Below, piece after piece: positions 36,042 to 44,581 of a DNA stretch of 64,000 nt. The stretch lies in contig CAKSIU010000003.1 in assembly GCA_934463265.1 (NCBI GenBank), forward strand, positions 4,781 to 68,780, read 5' to 3'. The DNA comes from an uncultured Eubacteriales bacterium. GTDB taxonomy: Bacteria; Bacillota; Clostridia; Oscillospirales; Acutalibacteraceae. Under the pieces are notes generated by a model. That model ran no database searches. It worked only from the letters and a program-made list of their open reading frames with translations, and had not been told where the DNA came from. Each line of letters opens with the position of its first letter. The first letter of the stretch is position 1. The translations under genes and the position numbers were made by a program.

Positions 36042-36662
36042 ATGTTAGCTGTAGAAAAATTCAAAGTAGGTCCGCTAGAAACAAATTGTTACTTTATAAC
36101 GGACAAAAATACAAAAAAATCTGCAATTATAGACCCCGGAGGAATTTCTGCGGAATTAGATGCAAAAATTGATGTAATTGGAAAAGAAAATATCGAATAT
36201 ATATTGATGACACATGGGCACTTTGACCATATAAGAAAAGCTCCTCGATATCAAAAATTAACCGAAGCTAAATTAGTCATAGGTGCTAAAGAAGCGGATT
36301 TTACCAAAGATAGACATCTTAATCTTTGCAGAATCCCTCTTGCACCTTTTGATGTTGATATCTTAGTAAACGATGAAGACATAATCACTTTAGGTGAAAC
36401 CAAAATAAAGGTTATCGCCACACCAGGGCATACCGTTGGCGGAGTTTGTTTCATAGCGGACGATAACTTGTTTTCGGGTGATACAATTATGAAAGGAACC
36501 GTTGGTCGCTGTGACCTTAAAACTGGAAATTTTGAACAAATGAAAAATTCTATTTTAAAAATTACAGCATTAACTGAAAATTATAAAATTTACCCTGGCC
36601 ATGGAGATACTTCCACGCTTAATGAAGAAAAAGAAAATAACTTTTATTTAAAAAGGAGGTAG
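36042..36662 (+). CDS. MBL-fold metallo-hydrolase (glyoxalase II-like)
   Basis: A 206-residue metallo-beta-lactamase-fold protein. It starts with a family-typical VGPLETNCYFITD, has the metal motif THGHFDHI (HxHxDH), ATPGHTVGGVCFI, LFSGDTIMKGTVGR and YPGHGDTSTLNEE. All metal ligands are present. Such proteins are hydroxyacylglutathione hydrolase-like, with the true thioester substrate unknown in organisms without glutathione. It follows relA after 17 bases, an order frequent in Firmicutes. Confidence 0.9.
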   Translation: MLAVEKFKVGPLETNCYFITDKNTKKSAIIDPGGISAELDAKIDVIGKENIEYILMTHGHFDHIRKAPRYQKLTEAKLVIGAKEADFTKDRHLNLCRIPLAPFDVDILVNDEDIITLGETKIKVIATPGHTVGGVCFIADDNLFSGDTIMKGTVGRCDLKTGNFEQMKNSILKITALTENYKIYPGHGDTSTLNEEKENNFYLKRR

Positions 36663-36763
36663 CTTACATTTACATATTTTTATTGTGGCTTTTTAATTTG
36701 AATAGAACAATTTTTATAATGTGAACATAAATTATTGAAAAAAGATAAGGTGTTGATTTTTTT

Positions 36764-37708
36764 ATGACAATTTTCGAGAATTATTTTGAAAAAGATGGTT
36801 GGACTTTGAAAAAAATAAATGAAGATGCCCAAAAACATCCAAAAGAGTTTGTAAATTATATAGAAAAAACTTTTGAAAAACAGATAAAAGAAACTGTCGA
36901 TTATATTGAAAAGAAACGTTCGGAATGCAAAATATTAATGATATCTGGGCCATCGTCAAGCGGAAAAACGACAACTGCAAATATGATTAAAGATGAATTA
37001 ATGCGCCGAAATATTTGGACTACAGTGATTTCACTTGACGATTTTTATGTTGGAATTGCACGCCTACCATTGCTAAAAGATGGCTCAAAAGATTTTGAAT
37101 CTATAAACGGACTGGACATAGAGCAAGTAAAGAAATCAATAAAAGGGATCGTTTACGAAGGCTTTTGTGATATGCCAATATACGACTTCTCTACTATGGC
37201 ACCATCTACTAAGCGAAGACAAATAAAGTTACCTGAAAATGGAATGATAATAATTGAAGGATTACACGCATTAAACCCGATAATTACAGAAGGATTGCCA
37301 CTTGATAGTGTATTTAAAATTTATGTAAGCGTAGAAAACGGTGTAAAGTTGGATGATGAAATGATTATTTCACCAAAATCAATAAGGCTTACACGTCGAG
37401 TCTTAAGAGATTTTTACTTCCGCGACACTTCCGCAGAACGTACTATTTTGATGTGGAATAACGTTTGTCGAGGTGAAAATCTTTATATTAAACCGTTACA
37501 AGCTGAAAGTAATATTGCAATAAACACATTTCACGCCTATGAACTTTGTGTAATGGGCTCTCAAATGATAGAATTATGCAGTTCTGTTTCAAAAGACTTA
37601 GAAATATATGATGCTATAAAACGCTTATGCAGCAAATTAGCAAAATTTGAAACAATTGACGATTTATTAGTGCCAAAAACTTCATTATTGAAAGAATTTA
37701 TAAAATAA
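36764..37708 (+). CDS. Uridine kinase-like P-loop NTPase
   Basis: A 314-residue protein of the phosphoribulokinase/uridine kinase family. A helical N-terminal region (about 1-60) precedes the P-loop ISGPSSSGKTTTANM. Then VISLDDFYVG, DMPIYDFSTM and IIIEGLHALNP follow, the usual order in uridine kinases, and RRVLRDFYFR. Clostridial members of this length usually have an added N-terminal domain and are annotated as nucleoside kinase, but the substrate is not proven. It has its own upstream region and a GATAAGGTG site. Confidence 0.85.
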   Translation: MTIFENYFEKDGWTLKKINEDAQKHPKEFVNYIEKTFEKQIKETVDYIEKKRSECKILMISGPSSSGKTTTANMIKDELMRRNIWTTVISLDDFYVGIARLPLLKDGSKDFESINGLDIEQVKKSIKGIVYEGFCDMPIYDFSTMAPSTKRRQIKLPENGMIIIEGLHALNPIITEGLPLDSVFKIYVSVENGVKLDDEMIISPKSIRLTRRVLRDFYFRDTSAERTILMWNNVCRGENLYIKPLQAESNIAINTFHAYELCVMGSQMIELCSSVSKDLEIYDAIKRLCSKLAKFETIDDLLVPKTSLLKEFIK

Positions 37709-37741
37709 AGTTGTATTCGGGCGATTTTACTTGATTTTTGT

Positions 37742-37783
37742 TGCACAATGAAGTATTCTTTTTAGTGCATTAAAAATTAAGGA
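37742..37783 (+). promoter_or_regulatory. Weak candidate preQ1-I-like pseudoknot before queT
   Basis: The leader can form a 5-bp stem UGCAC (37742-37746) with GUGCA (37765-37769). UUCUU in its loop (37756-37760) can pair with AAGGA of the ribosome binding site (37779-37783) across an A-rich linker, the topology of a preQ1-I riboswitch. The conserved cytosines of that class are not clear, so this is only a lead. Confidence 0.2.
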
Positions 37784-37790
37784 GACCAAA

Positions 37791-38318
37791 ATGCGATTAT
37801 ATGTAAAAAATCAGACAATTGAAAAAATTGTGATAACAGCCATCATAGCTGCGTTATACGTCGTTTTAACATCTATTTCCGGCATATTTGGATTGTCTTA
37901 CTCTGGGATACAGTTTAGGCTCTCTGAAGCATTAACAATTTTGCCGGTATTTTCACCTTATGCCATAACTGGCCTTACTTTGGGATGCTTTATTTCAAAT
38001 TTGTCTAGTCCTTTCGGAATAGTAGACCTAATTTTCGGCACGCTATCAACATTCATCTCAGCTTACCTTACAAGAATGCTTGCTAATGTAACTTTTAAAA
38101 AGATTCCTGTACTATCTCCCCTACCTCCCATAATTATCGGTGCGACATTTATCGGTGCAATTTTGGCTTTTTTATTGCCACAAAAATTTAACTTCAGCAC
38201 ATTCATATTTTTCGCATTGAGTGTAGGTATCGGTCAATTTGTCATTTGTTACGGTCTGGGAATACCACTGTTCATTTTGATAAATAAGTTGAAAATCTTT
38301 GAAAATACAGAACTTTAA
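37791..38318 (+). CDS. queT: QueT family queuosine-precursor transporter (ECF S component)
   Basis: A 175-residue membrane protein with five or six helices. Text matches QueT: YSGIQFRLSEALTILPVF, then SPYAITGLTLGCFISNLSSP-FGIVDLIFGTLSTF. QueT imports a queuosine precursor such as preQ1 through the ECF module. It has AAGGAG eight bases before the ATG. It is followed by ktrB after 18 bases, without obvious functional link. Confidence 0.9.
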   Translation: MRLYVKNQTIEKIVITAIIAALYVVLTSISGIFGLSYSGIQFRLSEALTILPVFSPYAITGLTLGCFISNLSSPFGIVDLIFGTLSTFISAYLTRMLANVTFKKIPVLSPLPPIIIGATFIGAILAFLLPQKFNFSTFIFFALSVGIGQFVICYGLGIPLFILINKLKIFENTEL

Positions 38319-38336
38319 TATAGGAGGGCTTTTTAA

Positions 38337-39728
38337 GTGAGTGAATCAGAAAAAAAAGTTCCTAAGACGTTAAAAGATATGTCTCCGGTTAGACTGATTG
38401 TTTCTAGCTTTTTTGCGATAATTATTTTAGGCACATCGCTTTTGTATCTGCCTATTGCTTCAAGAAATATGCAGTCGGTCAATTTTATCGACGCGATGTT
38501 CACTGCAACTTCGGCAACCTGCGTTACAGGTCTTACCCCGTTTGATACTTATTCACAGTGGTCCACTTTTGGGCAAGTGGTAATTCTGCTACTCATACAG
38601 TTTGGCGGCCTTGGAATCATTACTTTTACGACGGGGTTTACTTTGTTTTTTCGAAAAAAATTAGGTCTTAGAGATATGCAAATCGCTAAAGAATACACCA
38701 GCGGAAGCGTACTTAATCTAACGCGGCTAATAAAGACAATTATTATTTGGTCACTTGGCTGCGAAGTTATCGGAGCAATACTTTTCGCTATTAGATTTGT
38801 CCCGCATTTTGGCATATCAAGAGGAATTTGGATATCTGTTTTTACTGCAATCTCTGCATACTGCAATGCAGGATTCGACATAATGGGGTTTATTAACCCA
38901 GGCGCAAGTTTTATTGAGTACGCCACCGATCCGCTTGTGTCCTTAACCGCCTCGATTTTAGTGATTTTAGGCGGAATCGGATTCGTTGTTGTAAGTGATA
39001 TTTACTCCTGCATTACACGAAAAATTGAAAATCCAAAAACGCACCCAAAACTAAATTTACACTCATTTATAGTAATTACCATGTCACTCGCGTTACTGCT
39101 TTTGGGGACGATTTTATTCATGTTTTTTGAATATGACAGAACTTTGTCTGGGTTTAACTTCTTTGAAAAGCTAAATATATCATTTTTTCAATCTACAGTA
39201 GCCAGAACTGCGGGCTTTTTTTCAGTTCCCATAGATCAGGAAAAAACTTTAACAAAGTTATTAACGATAATTCTCATGTTTATCGGAGCCTCTTCGGCCT
39301 CCACAGGCGGAGGTATAAAAACTACGACTTTTGTGGTAATTTTAGCGACTTTACGCAGCGTTGTTAAAGGCTATGATGACACCGTAATTCTTAGGCACAA
39401 AGTCGAAAAATCCACTGTATACAAAGCTTTTTCGCTTACCATGCTTGCTTTCTTTTTGATTTCAATCGTTACGGCCATAATTGCCGTCGCAGAGTCTTCC
39501 AAAAACATTACTGTATTAGATATCACTTTCGAAACCGTCTCCGCATTCGCTACTGTCGGCTTAACAACCGGAATAACAAGCGCTCTTTCAACTTTATCGA
39601 AAATTTTTATAATGTTGATGATGTTTATAGGAAGAGTCGGACCGATTTCGTTCATTTTCTCAGTTTCTTTGATGAAAGATAAAAACTCCGTAAAAGTTTT
39701 GCCTTCAAGCAAAATTATCGTAGGTTAA
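38337..39728 (+). CDS. ktrB: Ktr/Trk-type potassium channel subunit (KtrB)
   Basis: A 463-residue membrane protein of the TrkH/KtrB family with four pore-like repeats. Filter segments with the family Gly are TSATCVTGLTPFD, AISAYCNAGFDIMG, TVARTAGFFSVP and TVSAFATVGLTTG. A gating-loop region (about 305-330, ILMFIGASSASTGGGIKTTT) lies in the third repeat. KtrB imports K+ together with the regulatory RCK protein KtrA, which is not encoded nearby. GTG start with GGAGG before it. Confidence 0.92.
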   Translation: MSESEKKVPKTLKDMSPVRLIVSSFFAIIILGTSLLYLPIASRNMQSVNFIDAMFTATSATCVTGLTPFDTYSQWSTFGQVVILLLIQFGGLGIITFTTGFTLFFRKKLGLRDMQIAKEYTSGSVLNLTRLIKTIIIWSLGCEVIGAILFAIRFVPHFGISRGIWISVFTAISAYCNAGFDIMGFINPGASFIEYATDPLVSLTASILVILGGIGFVVVSDIYSCITRKIENPKTHPKLNLHSFIVITMSLALLLLGTILFMFFEYDRTLSGFNFFEKLNISFFQSTVARTAGFFSVPIDQEKTLTKLLTIILMFIGASSASTGGGIKTTTFVVILATLRSVVKGYDDTVILRHKVEKSTVYKAFSLTMLAFFLISIVTAIIAVAESSKNITVLDITFETVSAFATVGLTTGITSALSTLSKIFIMLMMFIGRVGPISFIFSVSLMKDKNSVKVLPSSKIIVG

Positions 39729-39751
39729 AAAACATATTATTTGTAAAAAAG

Positions 39752-39789
39752 AAAAGAGGCGCGCGATATAGTGCGTACCTCTTTTTTTA
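39752..39789. terminator. Bidirectional terminator with a repeated GC-rich core
   Basis: AAAGAGG-CGCGC pairs with GTGCG-T-ACCTCTTT (about 39753-39784), with A and T runs on either side. It lies between ktrB (+) and pyk (-). The inner 18 bases, GGCGCGCGATATAGTGCG (39758-39775), recur inverted in the hairpin downstream of eno (61325-61342). Confidence 0.8.
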
Positions 39790-41541
39790 TTAATTGTTTT
39801 TGCTTTCAAAAACAATACCTCTACGAGCATCAACTGTTACAAACGAGCCATTTTTTAAAAGTTTTGTTTGCATTTTTGCTCCTGTAATCACAGGTTTGTC
39901 AAGTTCAAATCCAACAACCACTGCATGGGAATTTTCTTCAGAAACTTCCGTAATAATCGCACCAACGTCTTTAATTAAATTTAAAATTTTGTTTGAAGTT
40001 TCCGGGATAACCAAAATATCACCTGACTTAAAATTTTCAAAAACTTCATCTTCGTTTCTGCATATACATAATTTTCCTTGTGCAGATGTATTTGTTAATC
40101 CATGCCCGGATAATAATATATCGCCGACCAAATGAACTTTTAAGAAATTTGTTCCGTAAATTTTACCCAAAGGCAAACCTGCAGTAATTACAACTAAATC
40201 GCCATCTTTTATGATTTTTACTTCACTTGCGGCTTTTATAACTTCATCTGAAAGCTGATTTAAGTCGCTGAACTCATTTTTCATAAAAAGCGGAATTACT
40301 CCCCATAAAAGGTTCAGTTGTCGTAAAACCATCTGGTCGGAAGTTACCGCAATTATAGGGCAGCTTGGTCTGTATTTAGAGACAAATTGAGCCGTTTTTC
40401 CAGAGCGAGTAATTGTTAAAATTGCCGAAGCACCTAAGTCTAAAGCCGTAGTGCAGGTTGCGTGAGACAGTGCAGCAGTTATAGTAGTTTTTAAAGCAAG
40501 AGGTAAATCAAAAAATCTTTTTTTGTAGTCGATTTCAGATTCTGTTTTTGTTGCAATAGATGCCATAAATTTTACCGCTTCTACTGGATAAAGTCCCGCT
40601 GCAGTTTCGCCAGACAACATTATCGCACTGGTTCCATCATAAATTGCATTCGCAACATCACTTACTTCTGCGCGAGTAGGTCGTGGATTTTTCATCATAG
40701 AGTCAAGCATCTGAGTAGCGGTTATTACGTGTTTGCCAGCATTACAAGCTTTTTTTATTAATTTTTTCTGGATAGTCGGAATATTTTCCAGTGGAATTTC
40801 CACACCCAAATCGCCTCGTGCAACCATAATTCCGTCCGCCACTTTGATTATTTCGTCTATGTTATTTATACCATCGGAATTTTCTATTTTAGCAATTATT
40901 TTTATATTAGAACCGTTTAAATCGAGCAATACTTTGCGTAATTTTTTAATATCATCAGCATTTCTTGTAAATGAAGCCGCAATAAAGTCAAAATCCTGCT
41001 CAACGGCAAATTTTATATCGTCGAAGTCTTTCTGACTTATAAACGGAAGCGACAATCTAAGTCCAGGAATATTTATTCCTTTGTTTGCGGACAAAAATCC
41101 ATCATTTAAAACCTCACAAATTATAGCACTTCCAGAAATTTCTTTAACTAAAAAAGAAATTAAACCATCGTCTATAAGAATTTTTGTACCAGCCGAAATC
41201 TCATTTGCTAGGCCTTTAAACGTTATGCTTACGATAGATTCATCGCCTAAAATGTCCTCTGACGTCAAAGTAAAAGTTTGACCTTTTTTCAGCTGAATTT
41301 TAGAAGCCTTAAACTTTCCAATTCTGATTTCAGGGCCTCTTGTATCCAACATTAATGCAACCGGCAAAGATAAATCTTCTCGAAGTTTTTTCACCATATC
41401 GACGCGTTCCAAGTGTTTTTGATGATTCTGATGTGACATATTAATTCGTGCAACATCCATGCCATTTAACATCATTTCTTTTAATATATTCACATCGTCT
41501 GTAGCCGGCCCCAGCGTACAAACAATTTTCGTTTTTCGCAA
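39790..41541 (-). CDS. pyk: Pyruvate kinase with C-terminal PEP-utilising domain
   Basis: A 583-residue glycolytic enzyme that makes pyruvate and ATP from phosphoenolpyruvate and ADP. It has KTKIVCTLGPATD, MLDTRGPEIRIG, KIENSDGI with the catalytic Lys, MVARGDLGVEIP and TATQMLDSM. The extra C-terminal domain (about 500-580) with NSHAVVVGFELDKPVI is the PEP-utilising mobile domain found in Bacillus-type enzymes; its phospho-His is kept but the usual Thr-Ser-His context is changed to Asn-Ser-His. TTG start behind AGGAG. Confidence 0.96.
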   Translation of the reverse strand: MRKTKIVCTLGPATDDVNILKEMMLNGMDVARINMSHQNHQKHLERVDMVKKLREDLSLPVALMLDTRGPEIRIGKFKASKIQLKKGQTFTLTSEDILGDESIVSITFKGLANEISAGTKILIDDGLISFLVKEISGSAIICEVLNDGFLSANKGINIPGLRLSLPFISQKDFDDIKFAVEQDFDFIAASFTRNADDIKKLRKVLLDLNGSNIKIIAKIENSDGINNIDEIIKVADGIMVARGDLGVEIPLENIPTIQKKLIKKACNAGKHVITATQMLDSMMKNPRPTRAEVSDVANAIYDGTSAIMLSGETAAGLYPVEAVKFMASIATKTESEIDYKKRFFDLPLALKTTITAALSHATCTTALDLGASAILTITRSGKTAQFVSKYRPSCPIIAVTSDQMVLRQLNLLWGVIPLFMKNEFSDLNQLSDEVIKAASEVKIIKDGDLVVITAGLPLGKIYGTNFLKVHLVGDILLSGHGLTNTSAQGKLCICRNEDEVFENFKSGDILVIPETSNKILNLIKDVGAIITEVSEENSHAVVVGFELDKPVITGAKMQTKLLKNGSFVTVDARRGIVFESKNN

Positions 41542-41600
41542 AATAATTCAACTCCTAATCCAAATATATAAATAGTCTGCTTAACAATTAGAGTCTTTAT

Positions 41601-41629
41601 ATTATAGCATAATATACGAATTTTTACAA
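41601..41629 (-). promoter_or_regulatory. SigA-type promoter of pyk
   Basis: On the minus strand TTGTAA (41624-41629), 17 bases, perfect TATAAT (41601-41606), 60 bases before the start. Confidence 0.7.
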
Positions 41630-41717
41630 AATTATTGATAAAAGTTTTTCTTGCAAACGAATTTTTCAAGGTGTAAACTTAACTTAAGGCAATTTTTTTA
41701 GGGAGTTATGTTATTAT

Positions 41718-42593
41718 ATGAAAAAATTTGTTTTAAAACGCGACTTATTACCGACTTCAATTAAACGTCTTTCAGATGTCTCTGCTGAACCTTTATTTGC
41801 ATGTAAAAAAAGAAAATTTAAAATATTTTCGTACTTTTTGGAAAAAAATGAGTGCGTCTGCAGAAAGTGGACAAGAAAAAATACTGTAAAATGCTTATTA
41901 ATAGTATTGCCACTGGCCGTTGCAGCTATTTTAACCGGCGGAATTTGCGCTTCGGTAAATGAAAAATCCAATGTATTTGCAAAAAAAGATAAAGATATCA
42001 AAAAAAGTTTTTTACAAAACGATGATGTAAATAAAAATTTTTTGTTGGTTGTTAATGCCAAAACACCTCTTCCAGACGGCTATGAACCAGACTTAACACA
42101 TTATATGCAAATCGAGTGCGATAAGAAATTGGTTAAAAATTTGGATGAACTGTTAAATGTGGCTAAAAAAGCTGGGTACAATTTTAACGTTGTAAAAGGT
42201 TTTGTTTGCAAAGACGAAATTCAAAAAAGCTATGAAGAAAAATTAAATCAGCTTTTAAATGAGAATTTTACAAAAGTTCGAGCTGAAGCTACCGCAGAAA
42301 AACTGGTATCTTCACCAGGAAAATCTGAATATCAAACCGGGCTGCTGGTTGACATTTGTATTCCAAATATGAGTACTTCTGAATTTATCGCCTCTGACGC
42401 TTACAAGTGGCTTACCGCTAATTGTGTGAATTTCGGCTTTATTCAAAGATATCCCGCTGATAAAGCTGATAAGACTTTAAAAAATTTTAGTCCGTTTGCG
42501 TTTAGATTCGTCGGTGAAACTAATGCAAAAAAAATGCGCTCTCTTTCCATGTGTATGGAGGAATACTTTAGATATTTTCGTGCTAACAACTAA
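41718..42593 (+). CDS. Membrane-anchored VanY-like protein lacking catalytic residues
   Basis: A 291-residue protein with a basic, cysteine-containing N-terminus (1-55), one membrane helix (about 57-80) and an outside VanY/DD-carboxypeptidase-like domain (about 105-290). Fold landmarks remain: LLVVNAKTPLPDGYEPDL, WLTANCVNFGFIQRYPADK and MEEYFRYF. The zinc signature SEHQTGLAVD is here SEYQTGLLVD (203-212), with Tyr205 for His. EPWHFR is here SPFAFR, with Ser258 for the catalytic Glu and Ala261 for the second His. The usual YRS is missing. It is thus probably not a peptidase; a peptidoglycan-binding or regulatory pseudoenzyme is inferred. Confidence 0.8.
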   Translation: MKKFVLKRDLLPTSIKRLSDVSAEPLFACKKRKFKIFSYFLEKNECVCRKWTRKNTVKCLLIVLPLAVAAILTGGICASVNEKSNVFAKKDKDIKKSFLQNDDVNKNFLLVVNAKTPLPDGYEPDLTHYMQIECDKKLVKNLDELLNVAKKAGYNFNVVKGFVCKDEIQKSYEEKLNQLLNENFTKVRAEATAEKLVSSPGKSEYQTGLLVDICIPNMSTSEFIASDAYKWLTANCVNFGFIQRYPADKADKTLKNFSPFAFRFVGETNAKKMRSLSMCMEEYFRYFRANN

Positions 42594-42629
42594 ATCTTTA
42601 TTTTCGAAAATTTAAATAAATTTCAACCT

Positions 42630-42662
42630 AAAGTAGGATTTTTATATCCTACTTTTTTTATT
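42630..42662. terminator. Bidirectional intrinsic terminator
   Basis: AAAGTAGGAT (42630-42639) pairs with ATCCTACTTT (42646-42655), then TTTT. It separates the VanY-like gene (+) from the XRE regulator (-), overlapping the end of the latter. Confidence 0.8.
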
Positions 42663-43298
42663 TTCAACTTCACTGTTATTATCAATATCACTTTCAAGTT
42701 CTTTAAAAAATACGGTTGAATAACCATAATATCCATTTTGAGTTGCCGCTTTACAAATCGAAATTGCTGATTTAAGTAATTCTAAGTCTGGTTTGATTTT
42801 ATCACTGTTAACTAATCTTCCCATTTTTTCTTCCATTTCGTAGTTTTCTAAAACAATTTTTGCAACAATAACTCTAGATTGTAAAGATATTTGACAATAC
42901 ATTGCAAAAAGTTGCAATAAAGCCGGCCAAGAACTTCCATGAGTCCCACTCATAATATAAATTAATTCTTTTTTCTCTTTGGCACTGCTAATTTTTATTA
43001 AATTATTTAGTTTTTCATTCAATTCTGATTCATTGTCCAAGCTTGTTTTATCAAAAAAACTGGGGTATAAAAACTCCATATAATATTTTATTGGATTAAG
43101 ACCCAAAACTCTAAACCATTCTGTTGCCTGAAATAAATTTGGAGAACTAAGGCCCTTCTCCCAATTTTGAATAGTCTTTTTTGAAACACCCATACTAAGA
43201 GCCATAAATTCTTGCGATTTTCCTACATCATCTCTAGACTTCCACCAAACTTTTGCAAACCTTTTTGCTCGTGCTATTCTTGATTCGTTGTCATACAT
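42642..43298 (-). CDS. XRE-family HTH regulator with an uncharacterised C-terminal domain
   Basis: A 218-residue protein. The N-terminal helix-turn-helix (about 25-70) has KSQEFMALSMGVSKKTIQNW-EKGLSSP, a Cro/C1-type motif. The C-terminal 140 residues are helical and of unknown function, with SGTHGSSWPALLQLFAMYC. Such proteins often control a neighbouring gene or element; candidates are its own leader and the gene at 43790. GGTGGTGGG precedes the ATG. A terminator-like hairpin lies about 80 bases before the start, so expression may depend on read-through or on a weaker local promoter. Confidence 0.8.
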   Translation of the reverse strand: MYDNESRIARAKRFAKVWWKSRDDVGKSQEFMALSMGVSKKTIQNWEKGLSSPNLFQATEWFRVLGLNPIKYYMEFLYPSFFDKTSLDNESELNEKLNNLIKISSAKEKKELIYIMSGTHGSSWPALLQLFAMYCQISLQSRVIVAKIVLENYEMEEKMGRLVNSDKIKPDLELLKSAISICKAATQNGYYGYSTVFFKELESDIDNNSEVENKKSRI

Positions 43299-43369
43299 TT
43301 TCCCACCACCGAAAAATAATTAGCCAATAAAGAAGAAAATAGAGTAAAAAATTTCCACTTAAAAATATA

Positions 43370-43647
43370 AAAAAATAGGGTGTCTAAACGACTCCCCAAA
43401 ATAAGTTTAAAAAATACCTCAAAAGTAATTGACACAGCTTATAAACTGCAATAAAATCATGAAAAATAATTAAATTATAATTTAAGCCGAAAGGATGCTA
43501 AACTAAAAATATAATTCAATTTAAATAAGAAGGAAAGTCTATATAAAATTTGCGTTTAACGCTAAAAAAATATAATTTTTCAACCGCATAAATCTACTAA
43601 AATGTAAATTAATCGCGTTCATATTACATTTTATAACAAAAAAGTTA
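43370..43647 (-). ncRNA. Candidate minus-strand RNA or attenuated leader of the XRE gene
   Basis: A promoter at 43654-43682 and a terminator-like hairpin, GGGGAGTC/GACACCC (43378-43397 on the minus strand) followed by TATTTTTTT, bound about 280 bases. There is no ORF with a binding site in between. It may be a small RNA or a leader that ends before the XRE gene unless antitermination occurs. Unproven. Confidence 0.35.
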
Positions 43648-43653
43648 TTATTT

Positions 43654-43682
43654 ACCATATCATGATTTTTTACGATTGTCAA
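43654..43682 (-). promoter_or_regulatory. Minus-strand SigA-type promoter in a gene-free region
   Basis: TTGACA (43677-43682), 17 bases, TATGGT (43654-43659). The rest of 43299-43789 holds no coding sequence that I can support. Confidence 0.5.
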
Positions 43683-43789
43683 TAACTAATTTATAATTTT
43701 AAGCGGAACTTCGACAAATAACAATATATAGATCGGTTATACTAAAAAAAGAAGACCAAAAATCTATTTTAGCAAGGAGCTATAAAAGC

Positions 43790-44077
43790 ATGGAAAAAGT
43801 CCAAATTTGTAAATATGTAAAAAATTATTCTAAAATTGAGAAAATTCAAGATGAATACGAAGTCGAATATTCTGCTAATATAATAGCAAATGATATTTGC
43901 CTCTGCGTTATACATATACAAAATTCAAATAATTATTCTGTAAAATGTTCCTGTGAAAATATAAGCGAAAAGCAAGCAAAAAATATAATGCTGTTTATGT
44001 ATGAAAACAGCATTGACGCATGTGGTTTTTTGGATGTACTGCAGGACCTTTCTGTAAAATATCAAGAAACCAAATAA
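43790..44077 (+). CDS. Small protein of unknown function (possibly DUF6514-like)
   Basis: A 95-residue soluble protein with AAGGAG before the ATG. It is mixed alpha/beta with five cysteines (including SVKCSCENIS) and ends with ENSIDACGFLDVLQDLSVKY. The EN-C-x-L-x-DVL-D pattern reminds me of DUF6514, a small clostridial family without known function; this is a weak resemblance. Its last 16 bases overlap the end of tadA on the other strand. The upstream region holds no clear promoter. Confidence 0.6.
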   Translation: MEKVQICKYVKNYSKIEKIQDEYEVEYSANIIANDICLCVIHIQNSNNYSVKCSCENISEKQAKNIMLFMYENSIDACGFLDVLQDLSVKYQETK

Positions 44078-44535
44078 TTATTTTTTGAACGTACCTTTTT
44101 AAAAAAATTAATTAACAACTGTGCGCATTCTTCTTTCAGAATGCCACTTTTTATTTCCGGCTTGTGGTTATAATTTTCCTCAAACAAATTGATAACCGAA
44201 CCACATGAGCCAAATTTTAAATCTTTAGCTCCAAAAACAACGCGCTTTATTCGAGAGTTTATGATTGCACCTGCACACATCAGGCAAGGTTCCAAAGTAA
44301 CAAACAATTCACATTCCCACAATCGCCAACCATTTAAAACATTACAAGCATTATTTATTGCTTCAATTTCTGCATGAAAAAGCGCATTTTTTTTCGTTTC
44401 TCGACGGTTTCTACCCATAGCAATTATATTATTATTTTTTGTGATAACCGCTCCTACTGGCACTTCACCTTCACAATAAGCCATCCACGCAAGTTTTATC
44501 GCCTCCGACATAAAATAACTATCATTTGCAGCCAA
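44062..44535 (-). CDS. tadA: tRNA-specific adenosine deaminase TadA
   Basis: A 157-residue zinc deaminase that changes A34 to inosine in tRNA-Arg(ACG). It has FHAEIEAINNA (zinc His and catalytic Glu) and LEPCLMCAGAIINSRIKRVV (two zinc Cys), GAKDLKFGSCGS and ECAQLLINFFKKVR. TTG start behind AAGGAGGT. Length is typical. The 3' end overlaps a convergent gene by 16 bases. Confidence 0.95.
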   Translation of the reverse strand: MAANDSYFMSEAIKLAWMAYCEGEVPVGAVITKNNNIIAMGRNRRETKKNALFHAEIEAINNACNVLNGWRLWECELFVTLEPCLMCAGAIINSRIKRVVFGAKDLKFGSCGSVINLFEENYNHKPEIKSGILKEECAQLLINFFKKVRSKNNYLVS

Positions 44536-44581
44536 TTAATAACCTCCTTACTTACAACAAAAAAGTATAATTTTCAAAAGT

